DNA of 18,112 nt from an uncultured Actinomycetes bacterium. Its GTDB lineage: Bacteria; Actinomycetota; Actinomycetes; Nanopelagicales; Nanopelagicaceae. Shown one piece after another: positions 6,480-12,701 of this stretch (position 1 is the stretch's first letter; the number at the start of each line of letters is the position of its first letter). The notes beneath the pieces were generated by a model, which saw only the letters and a list, made by a program, of their open reading frames with translations, did no database searches and was not told where the DNA came from. The stretch is from assembly GCA_903827345.1 (NCBI GenBank), contig CAIKID010000279.1:1-18112 (forward strand), in the 5' to 3' direction. The position numbers and the translations under genes were made by a program.

Positions 6480-7747
6480 GCGATCACCTTCTCAAATTTT
6501 GTCGCCGATTTAAATGGTCCTACCAGGGCAAGCGTAGAAGGTCGAGGCAGGATTGTGCTGGCAATTGCCTTGATGTCATCGGGAGTTACCGCCGCAATTT
6601 TATTGAGGATCTCGTCAAAGCCCATGACTTCACCGTAAACGAGCTCGCTCTTGCCGATGCGCATCATGCGGGAACCGGTATCTTCCTGGCTCAAAACGAG
6701 GGAACCGGAGACCGCACCCTTAGCGCGGGTGATCTCTTCATCGGTGAGCCCGTTCGAGGCGATATCGAATGAGATATCACGAATAATCTTGATGACCTCG
6801 ATGGTCTTATCTGGCTGGCAACCGGCATAGAAGGACATAGATCCCGCTCCGGAAAATTGTTGGACATAGGAGTAGACCGAATACGCCAAACCGCGCTTCT
6901 CGCGAATCTCCTGAAAGAGTCGGGATGACATTCCACCGCCCATGGCCGAAGCCAGAATGCTCAAAGCGAATCGACGATCATCGCTTCTTTCAACGCCTTC
7001 GACTCCAAGAAGTAAGTGAGATTGTTCGGTCTTGCGATCGATGATGCCGACCTTACCAACGCCGCGAGGTTTGACCTTTGGCGCATAACGCACATTCGCC
7101 GTCTTGGAAGGTACATCAAGGAATCCATCTCGCGCGAGAGCCTGCTCGACGAGTTTGACTACTTTCTTATGGCTGATATTTCCCGCAACCGCGATCACAA
7201 TATCTTCGGGGCGATAGCGCTTCTTGTAATAGTTAAAAATTGCGTTCCGTGACATTCCGTTGATGGAATCGGCGGTGCCGAGAATCGATCTTCCCAATGG
7301 GGTGTCGCCGAAGTAAGTTTCGAGATAGAGATCGTGGATCAAATCTGAAGGGTCATCATCGCGCATAAACATCTCTTCGAGGACGACCGTGCGCTCTGCA
7401 TCTACATCTGCAGCGGTGACCAATGATGAGGTAATTAAGTCTGCAATAACATCCACGGCGAGCGGCAAATCGGTATCAATGACGCGAGCGTAGAAACAGG
7501 TGTATTCCTTGCCAGTGAAGGCATTCATCTCGCCGCCGACTGCTTCAATCGAGGAAGAGATCGCCATGGCATCACGCCGGGAGGTGCCTTTAAATAATAA
7601 GTGCTCTAGAAAGTGTGAAGCTCCCGCGACAGGTAAAGTCTCGTCACGGGAGCCCACATTAACCCAAACACCAAATGCCGCTGATCGAACGGTTGAAACC
7701 TCTTCGGTAACAATGCGCAGACCGCTAGGCAGTGTGGTGCGAGCCAT
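6476..7747 (-). CDS. M16 family zinc metallopeptidase (processing-peptidase-like)
   Basis: Inverzincin peptidase of the mitochondrial-processing-peptidase-like group, 423 residues, two M16 domains. The inverted zinc motif HFLEH is at residues 45-49 and the third ligand glutamate is in VVLEEMFMRDD (Glu124/125), about 76 residues later, so the active site looks intact. The C-terminal half contains the substrate-chamber block RGLAYSVYSY and a following glycine-rich segment typical of the second domain. No signal peptide is seen, so it is probably cytoplasmic. It corresponds in position to PepR, next to pnp in mycobacteria. The start ATG follows the pnp stop by 7 bases with no Shine-Dalgarno, suggesting coupling to pnp. 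Natural substrates of this group are not established. Confidence 0.93.
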   Translation of the reverse strand: MARTTLPSGLRIVTEEVSTVRSAAFGVWVNVGSRDETLPVAGASHFLEHLLFKGTSRRDAMAISSSIEAVGGEMNAFTGKEYTCFYARVIDTDLPLAVDVIADLITSSLVTAADVDAERTVVLEEMFMRDDDPSDLIHDLYLETYFGDTPLGRSILGTADSINGMSRNAIFNYYKKRYRPEDIVIAVAGNISHKKVVKLVEQALARDGFLDVPSKTANVRYAPKVKPRGVGKVGIIDRKTEQSHLLLGVEGVERSDDRRFALSILASAMGGGMSSRLFQEIREKRGLAYSVYSYVQQFSGAGSMSFYAGCQPDKTIEVIKIIRDISFDIASNGLTDEEITRAKGAVSGSLVLSQEDTGSRMMRIGKSELVYGEVMGFDEILNKIAAVTPDDIKAIASTILPRPSTLALVGPFKSATKFEKVIA

Positions 7748-7754
7748 TAATTAG

Positions 7755-9965
7755 TTATTCAGCTGGTGAATCAGTTGGAGTTGTTCCATCAGCAAGAACT
7801 GGAACCAAGGAGAACTTGCCCTTTGGATCGATCTCGTTGATCTCAACTTCAATCTTGTCGCCAACCTTCATGACCTCTTCGAGGTTTTCAATGCGCTTTC
7901 CACCATGCATCTTGCGGATCTGCGAGATGTGGAGCAAGCCATCTTTACCTGGAACAAGTGAAATAAATGCACCGAAAGTCGCAAGTTTCACAATGCTACC
8001 GTTGAAACGCTCTCCGACCTTAGGGATTACAGGATTAGCGATCGCTTCGATCATTGCCTTAGCGGCCTCTGCCTGTGAACCTTCGAGTGCGCCGATGTAG
8101 ATAGTTCCATCATCTTCGATGGTGATATCTGCGCCGGTCTCATCTTGAATCTGGTTGATCATCTTGCCCTTAGGTCCGATGATTGCACCGATCAAATCGG
8201 TAGGAACCTTGATCGAGATGATGCGAGGAGCCAAGAGGCTCATCTCATCTGGCATATCGATCGCTTGGTTCATGATGTCGAGGATGTGAAGGCGAGCCTC
8301 TTTAGCCTGCAGCAGCGCTGCAGAGAGAACTGAGGCAGGAATTCCATCAAGCTTGGTATCAAGTTGTAGCGCAGTAACGAATTCCTTCGTTCCGGCAACC
8401 TTGAAGTCCATATCGCCAAATGCATCTTCAGCGCCCAAGATGTCGGTAAGTGCGACATATTCGGTCTTGCCGTCAACAACATCTGAGATCAGACCCATTG
8501 CGATGCCCGCAACTGCTGCCTTAAGTGGCACACCAGCGTTGAGGAGCGACATGGTTGATGCACATACAGAACCCATGGATGTTGATCCATTTGAACCGAG
8601 CGCTTCTGAAACCTGACGAAGTGCATATGGGAATTCTTCGCGAGTTGGAAGAACTGGAAGTAGAGCGCGCTCAGCAAGAGCACCATGGCCGATTTCGCGA
8701 CGCTTAGGTGATCCAACACGACCGGTCTCACCAACAGAATATGGTGGGAAGTTGTAGTTGTGCATATAACGCTTGTGGTTCTCTGGGCTCAAAGTATCGA
8801 GCTGTTGCTCCATCTTAAGCATGTTGAGAGTTGTAACTCCGAGGATCTGGGTCTCTCCACGTTCGAAGATTGCAGAACCGTGAACGCGAGGGACAACCTC
8901 GACCTCAGCGGTGATCGCACGGATATCGCGAACTCCGCGACCATCGATACGGATCTTGTCGCGCAATACGCGTTGGCGTACCGACTTCTTGGTAACAGAG
9001 CGGAGCGCGGCAGAAACTTCCTTTTCGCGTCCTTCGAACTCTGTTGCCAATGCGAGCTTGGTTGCTGCATTAACTTCATCGAGTTTGGTCTCACGATCTT
9101 GCTTTCCAGCAATAGTGAGCGCCTCTGAAATCTTTGATCCAGCGGCTGCATCAACAGCTGCGAAGACATCATCTTGGTAATCCAAGAAGACTGGGAATTC
9201 GCCGGTTGGCTTTGCAGCTACCTTGGCGAGTTCGTTCTGGGCATCGCACATCTGGCGAATAAATGGCTTTGCAGCTTCAAGTCCTTGACCAACAATCTCT
9301 TCGGTTGGAGCCTGTGCGCCAGCCTTGATGAGATTGAGCGTCTGGGTTGTTGCTTCTGCTTCAACCATGATGACTGCAATGTCATCACCGGCGATAGAAC
9401 CAGCTACAACCATGTCGAAGACAGCCTTCTCCAAATCAGAGTGATTTGGGAATGCAACCCATTGACCTTCGATCAAAGCAACGCGAACTGCGCCGATTGG
9501 ACCGGTGAATGGAAGTCCTGCAAGTTGAGTAGACATTGATGCTGCGTTAATAGCGAGCACGTCGTACATGTGGTCTGGGTTCAAAGCCATGACAGTGACG
9601 ACAACCTGAACTTCATTGCGCAGACCCTTAATGAAGGCTGGGCGAAGTGGGCGGTCGATCAAACGACAGGTGAGAATTGCATCTTCGGAAGGGCGACCTT
9701 CGCGACGGAAGAATGATCCAGGGATCTTTCCCGCTGCATACATACGCTCTTCAACATCCACTGTGAGTGGGAAGAAGTCGAATTGATCCTTTGGCTGCTT
9801 TCCAGCAGTTGTTGCTGAGAGCAACATTGAATCATCATCTAGATAAACAAGTGCGGTACCCGCAGCTTGACGTGCAAGGCGTCCGGTTTCAAAACGGATC
9901 TCGCGCTTTCCATGCTTTCCGTTATCAATTGTGGCAACGGCGAACTTAACATCTGGACCCTCCAT
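7755..9965 (-). CDS. pnp: Polyribonucleotide nucleotidyltransferase (PNPase)
   Basis: Phosphorolytic 3'-5' exoribonuclease, also able to synthesise RNA tails; a trimeric cytoplasmic enzyme of RNA turnover. At 736 residues it is full length, with two RNase PH-like domains, the second containing GSNGSTSMGSVCASTMSLL, then a KH domain (VPTDLIGAIIGPKGK, GxxG loop intact) and an S1 domain (FGAFISLVPGKDGLLHISQI) before an acidic, variable tail. Start ATG at 9965 with GGAG 7 bases upstream; ATG and the first codons sit in the loop of a five-base-pair hairpin (GACCC-AUGGA-GGGUC). It is preceded by rpsO across a 147-base structured spacer, the rpsO-pnp order known from many bacteria, where pnp is often controlled through leader processing. 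Confidence 0.98.
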   Translation of the reverse strand: MEGPDVKFAVATIDNGKHGKREIRFETGRLARQAAGTALVYLDDDSMLLSATTAGKQPKDQFDFFPLTVDVEERMYAAGKIPGSFFRREGRPSEDAILTCRLIDRPLRPAFIKGLRNEVQVVVTVMALNPDHMYDVLAINAASMSTQLAGLPFTGPIGAVRVALIEGQWVAFPNHSDLEKAVFDMVVAGSIAGDDIAVIMVEAEATTQTLNLIKAGAQAPTEEIVGQGLEAAKPFIRQMCDAQNELAKVAAKPTGEFPVFLDYQDDVFAAVDAAAGSKISEALTIAGKQDRETKLDEVNAATKLALATEFEGREKEVSAALRSVTKKSVRQRVLRDKIRIDGRGVRDIRAITAEVEVVPRVHGSAIFERGETQILGVTTLNMLKMEQQLDTLSPENHKRYMHNYNFPPYSVGETGRVGSPKRREIGHGALAERALLPVLPTREEFPYALRQVSEALGSNGSTSMGSVCASTMSLLNAGVPLKAAVAGIAMGLISDVVDGKTEYVALTDILGAEDAFGDMDFKVAGTKEFVTALQLDTKLDGIPASVLSAALLQAKEARLHILDIMNQAIDMPDEMSLLAPRIISIKVPTDLIGAIIGPKGKMINQIQDETGADITIEDDGTIYIGALEGSQAEAAKAMIEAIANPVIPKVGERFNGSIVKLATFGAFISLVPGKDGLLHISQIRKMHGGKRIENLEEVMKVGDKIEVEINEIDPKGKFSLVPVLADGTTPTDSPAE

Positions 9966-9970
9966 GGGTC
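9956..9970 (-). promoter_or_regulatory. Five-base-pair hairpin presenting the pnp start codon in its loop
   Basis: The transcript reads GACCC-AUGGA-GGGUC around the pnp start, a perfect five-pair stem with the AUG in the loop. The Shine-Dalgarno GGAG (9973-9976) is just outside. It is a short repeat and could be chance. Confidence 0.35.
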
Positions 9971-9986
9971 ATCTCCATTTCTCAGC

Positions 9987-10073
9987 TCTCTCATTTGAGG
10001 AAACGGATCTTCGATCGAAGTTCACGGGACACGCCCGTAAACCACTACCGAGGACCGATTTACTAATGAGAGA
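9987..10073 (-). promoter_or_regulatory. Long stem-loop in the rpsO-pnp spacer (pnp leader)
   Basis: The transcript arms UCUCUCAUU and AAUGAGAGA (10073-10065 and 9995-9987) can form a nine-base-pair stem enclosing about 69 bases. Inside are two further perfect inverted repeats: CUUCGAUCGAAG (10009-10020) and ACGGG-loop-CCCGU (10024-10038). A base stem with internal hairpins upstream of pnp resembles the RNase III-processed spacer described for rpsO-pnp in Streptomyces and the autoregulated pnp leader of Escherichia coli. The repeats are seen; processing and autoregulation are inferred. Confidence 0.55.
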
Positions 10074-10094
10074 ACTGTTACTTAAATTTTCAAA

Positions 10095-10116
10095 TTAATT
10101 AAAGTTTATTAATTAA
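10095..10116. repeat. Two TTAATTAA palindromes around the rpsO stop codon
   Basis: Two perfect copies of the 8-base palindrome TTAATTAA (10095-10102 and 10109-10116) are six bases apart; the second contains the rpsO stop codon. They can pair as an eight-base-pair A-T stem, or each copy can bind a dimeric factor. The run sits in an A/T-only-like patch (about 10080-10116) in otherwise half-GC DNA. It could be a weak 3'-end element of rpsO or an AU-rich processing site. Confidence 0.5.
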
Positions 10117-10382
10117 CGGCGAATACCGAGCTTTTCGATAATCGCTCTGTAACGTGTGACATCGGTCTTTGCAAGGTATTGCAGAAGACGGCGACGCTTA
10201 CCAACCAACAACAAGAGCCCACGACGGTTGTGGTGGTCATGACTATTAGTCTTGAGGTGTTCGGTAATCTCTTCGATTCGGCGCGAGAGCAGGGCAATCT
10301 GTGCCTCTGGGCTTCCTGTGTCAGTCGGGGATGCGCCGTACTTTGTGATGATTTCTAACTTCTCTGCTGGCTTTAACGCCAT
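10113..10382 (-). CDS. rpsO: 30S ribosomal protein S15
   Basis: Primary 16S rRNA-binding protein of the central domain of the small subunit. 89 residues, the standard length, with the family blocks TGSPEAQIALLSRRI, the HLKTNSHDHHNRRGLLLLVG turn region and the C-terminal YRAIIEKLGIRR. The ATG at 10382 has a near-ideal AAAGGAG Shine-Dalgarno at 10390-10396, 7 bases upstream. It is preceded by a 142-base spacer with its own candidate promoter and hairpin, and followed by pnp, so it probably begins a separate rpsO-pnp transcript. S15 commonly represses its own translation through a leader RNA. Confidence 0.98.
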   Translation of the reverse strand: MALKPAEKLEIITKYGASPTDTGSPEAQIALLSRRIEEITEHLKTNSHDHHNRRGLLLLVGKRRRLLQYLAKTDVTRYRAIIEKLGIRR

Positions 10383-10400
10383 GGTGGTGCTCCTTTGACT

Positions 10401-10422
10401 TTCACGAGGGCCTCGGTGTGAA
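10401..10422 (-). promoter_or_regulatory. Candidate S15 autoregulatory leader hairpin
   Basis: The transcript reads UUCAC-ACC-GAG-GCC-CUC-GUGAA: five outer pairs, a three-base bulge on one side, three inner pairs and a three-base loop. It ends 4 bases before the rpsO Shine-Dalgarno. S15 leaders in several bacterial groups, including actinobacteria, use a bulged or three-way stem just before the ribosome binding site. I see the fold; the identity as an S15-binding leader is inferred. Confidence 0.45.
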
Positions 10423-10454
10423 TCACGAAGGCGCGCTTTCTCGTTTGTAGGCGA

Positions 10455-10463
10455 AGGTTATCA
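10455..10463 (-). promoter_or_regulatory. Candidate extended -10 promoter of rpsO
   Basis: Minus-strand TGATAACCT matches the extended -10 form TGnTANNNT. A start about 7 bases downstream would give a leader of about 65 bases carrying the hairpin at 10401-10422. No clear -35 is present, which an extended -10 can tolerate. Confidence 0.4.
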
Positions 10464-10483
10464 GCGAGGCGCCTGCGAGGAGA

Positions 10484-10509
10484 AATCGGCCCCATTTCAC
10501 ACGGGGATT
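10484..10509 (-). terminator. Possible terminator after ribF
   Basis: The transcript after the ribF stop contains AAUCCCC, a loop, then GGGG-CC-GAUU, forming seven or so pairs with a two-base bulge, followed by UUCUCC. The U tract is short and interrupted, so termination would be weak. The region also has a direct repeat GGCCGATTT (10483-10491 and 10517-10525). Confidence 0.3.
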
Positions 10510-10524
10510 GGGCAACAAATCGGC

Positions 10525-11388
10525 CTAAGCCGTGAGCGCCTTTGCCTGAATACAATCCTGCTTCATCTGCACCAAAAGTGGGTCGAGTCCATCGAATTTC
10601 AAGGTATCGCGTAGGCGAAATCCGATTTCCAACTTTGCCTCTTGATCATATAAATCCAGGCCTATTTGATCGATGGCGTAGGCCTCCACCTGACGACCAC
10701 GAACTCCAGGGAAGGTCGGATTTGTACCGACCGATATTGCAGCTTGCCAGCGGTTATGCCCTACCGAGAGCCAGCCTGCGTAAACACCATCGGCGGGAAC
10801 CGTAGCTCGCTCATCAAGTTCAAGATTGGCTGTTGGATAACCTATGGTTCGTCCCCGCGCCTCTCCGTGAATGACTGGCCCTTTGAGATAGAAAAAACGT
10901 GTGAGCAATTGATTCGCGCGTTCTACATCGCCGTCAACAATCAGGGTTCGGATTCGAGTAGATGAGATCGCGCTTCCACGATTCTCTTCGAGTCGGACAG
11001 AACTCACTTCAAAGCCATCGGCATGCTCAATAAGGTATTCAACATTGCCAGCTGCTTTGTGACCAAAGGTAAAATTCGCACCGACGGTTACATGAGTAGC
11101 GCCTAGTTGTTTCACCAAAATCTCTTCGATGAAATCCCTTGGGGATTTAGCAGCAAACTCTTTAGTAAAAGGAAGAACCACTACTTCTGTTGCACCGTTC
11201 TCTTTAAGAAGCAGGATGCGATCTTCCAGGGAAACCAGCGCTGAAGGTGTCCGCTCCGGTGCAAAGATTGATGTGGGATGCGGATCGAAGGTCAATACGG
11301 TTACGGGACCATGCTTGGCGGCCTCAGCGAGAATCTGCTGATGTCCGCGATGTACCCCGTCAAAGATCCCAATTGCCACCGAGTTCAT
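10525..11388 (-). CDS. ribF: Bifunctional riboflavin kinase / FAD synthetase
   Basis: Converts riboflavin to FMN and FMN to FAD in the cytoplasm. The N-terminal nucleotidyltransferase domain shows GIFDGVHRGHQ at residues 7-17, TFDPHP at 33-38 and ISSTRIR at 141-147; the C-terminal kinase domain shows GEARGRTIGYPTAN at 175-188, GVYAGW at 201-206 and VGTNPTF at 220-226. Length 287 is at the short end: homologues usually carry 10-20 residues before the GxFDGVH motif, whereas here it starts at residue 7. The ATG at 11388 follows the truB stop by 5 bases and has no Shine-Dalgarno, so coupling to truB is likely. The product FAD is the cofactor of ThyX, encoded in the same window. Confidence 0.96.
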   Translation of the reverse strand: MNSVAIGIFDGVHRGHQQILAEAAKHGPVTVLTFDPHPTSIFAPERTPSALVSLEDRILLLKENGATEVVVLPFTKEFAAKSPRDFIEEILVKQLGATHVTVGANFTFGHKAAGNVEYLIEHADGFEVSSVRLEENRGSAISSTRIRTLIVDGDVERANQLLTRFFYLKGPVIHGEARGRTIGYPTANLELDERATVPADGVYAGWLSVGHNRWQAAISVGTNPTFPGVRGRQVEAYAIDQIGLDLYDQEAKLEIGFRLRDTLKFDGLDPLLVQMKQDCIQAKALTA

Positions 11389-11393
11389 GAAGC

Positions 11394-12269
11394 CTATTCT
11401 TTCATGGAAACCATGATTGGTGTCGCGAGATTTCTCTCCTTGAAATCTCGATTCTCCAGGAGGGCCACAAATGTTCCATCCCCCGCTAACCCGGCGTGCG
11501 GCCCCGCGGAAGAATTTGCGCTAATAGTGCGCCCAAATGAGATCTCGCTGAGTTCTTCTGGAGCCAAGTCGCGCACTGGCAAGATTCGAGAGATTCCCGC
11601 TGCAGTTGAGATGGGGGTGGCATCTTCCCAACCCGCACATTCTGCAATCTCAAATGGCGAGACCAGCGTGCGGCGCAGAGCGGTGAGATGTCCACCAACT
11701 TCTAAGGCGTTTCCTAAGTCACGAGCGATGGCCCGGATATATGTTCCCGCGGAACAGATGACGGAAACGTCTATCGAAATTTCCCCACCGCCCCGATTGA
11801 TCGAATGAATCTCAATGGAGCTGATGGTTACTTCACGCGACGGTAGTTCAAACTCCTCGCCCGCTCTGACCCTTTCGTGTCCCGTCTTGCCTGCAACCTT
11901 AATCGCGCTGACAGAACTGGGGCGCTGTGAAATCGTCCCCACCATCTCGCCGAGAACGCGTGCAATCTGCGCATCCGTTACCTGGGCCAGAACTTCGGGC
12001 GCAGCGGTGTTCAAGAGTTCGCCTTCGCGATCATCAGTAACAGTTGATTTTCCCAGCGCGATTGTCGCGCTATATCCCTTAGTTCCATCTACTACATATT
12101 GAAGCAGCCTGGTCGCGTTACCCAATCCAAGTACCAATACGCCGGTCGCCATTGGATCCAGCGTTCCCGCGTGACCGACCTTCTTAGTTCCAAATCGGCG
12201 GCGAATTCTTGCGACGACATCATGGCTCGTCATTCCACTCGCCTTATCAACGAGCAGAAAGCCATCCAT
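11394..12269 (-). CDS. truB: tRNA pseudouridine(55) synthase
   Basis: Isomerises U55 to pseudouridine in the T loop of tRNAs. The catalytic block GHAGTLDPMATGVL begins at residue 32, with catalytic Asp38; KGYSATIALGKST and the FELPSREVTI segment are further family blocks. A C-terminal extension of about 70 residues carries the PUA-like region seen in actinobacterial TruB. Length 291 is normal. ATG at 12269, 13 bases after rbfA, without a clear Shine-Dalgarno. Its place between rbfA and ribF is the standard bacterial order. Confidence 0.96.
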   Translation of the reverse strand: MDGFLLVDKASGMTSHDVVARIRRRFGTKKVGHAGTLDPMATGVLVLGLGNATRLLQYVVDGTKGYSATIALGKSTVTDDREGELLNTAAPEVLAQVTDAQIARVLGEMVGTISQRPSSVSAIKVAGKTGHERVRAGEEFELPSREVTISSIEIHSINRGGGEISIDVSVICSAGTYIRAIARDLGNALEVGGHLTALRRTLVSPFEIAECAGWEDATPISTAAGISRILPVRDLAPEELSEISFGRTISANSSAGPHAGLAGDGTFVALLENRDFKERNLATPIMVSMKE

Positions 12270-12282
12270 GGATTAAGTTGAT

Positions 12283-12699
12283 TTACTCAGAGATCTTGTA
12301 AGGATCTGCATCGCCAATTGGCGTCGCGCCTTCTCGCAACTTCGCCAATTCGGCATCTGCGGCGCGAACAGAGGACATCAGATCATTCATCGCTGTTGCC
12401 GACTCTTGCAAGCCATCAGCAAAGAATTCAATGCTCGGAGTAATTCGTAGCCCCAACGCGCTTCCTACTTCGCGGCGGATTAGGCCTTTAGCCGATGCCA
12501 GCGCCGCGGCAGTTCCAGATTGTGCCTCTTCGTCACCAAGCACCGTATAAAAAATGGAAGCTTGCTGCAGATCACCGGTAACGCGCACATCTGTAATCGT
12601 TATAAAACCCAGGCGAGGGTCTTTAACCCGCGCCTCTAGCGTTGTAGCGATCACCTCTTTGATGCGATCTGCGACCTTGAGTGCACGATTTGATGCCAT
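12283..12699 (-). CDS. rbfA: 30S ribosome-binding factor A
   Basis: Cold-shock-linked 30S maturation factor with a KH-like fold that binds near helix 1 of 16S rRNA. 138 residues, within the family range. Conserved features: RALKVADRIKEVIATTL at the N-terminus, DPRLGFITITDVRVTGDLQQA at about 27-47, and the later LRITPSIEFFADGLQES block. Its ATG is 2 bases after the infB stop, a very tight junction. The C-terminal tail from about residue 118 is variable and probably disordered. Confidence 0.96.
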   Translation of the reverse strand: MASNRALKVADRIKEVIATTLEARVKDPRLGFITITDVRVTGDLQQASIFYTVLGDEEAQSGTAAALASAKGLIRREVGSALGLRITPSIEFFADGLQESATAMNDLMSSVRAADAELAKLREGATPIGDADPYKISE

Positions 12700-12701
12700 G
12701 G

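Noticed and set aside
10088..10093. TTGAAA as a -35 for a pnp promoter
   Set aside because: No convincing -10 lies at the right distance; CTCATT or TAGTAA are poor matches, so I did not call a promoter.
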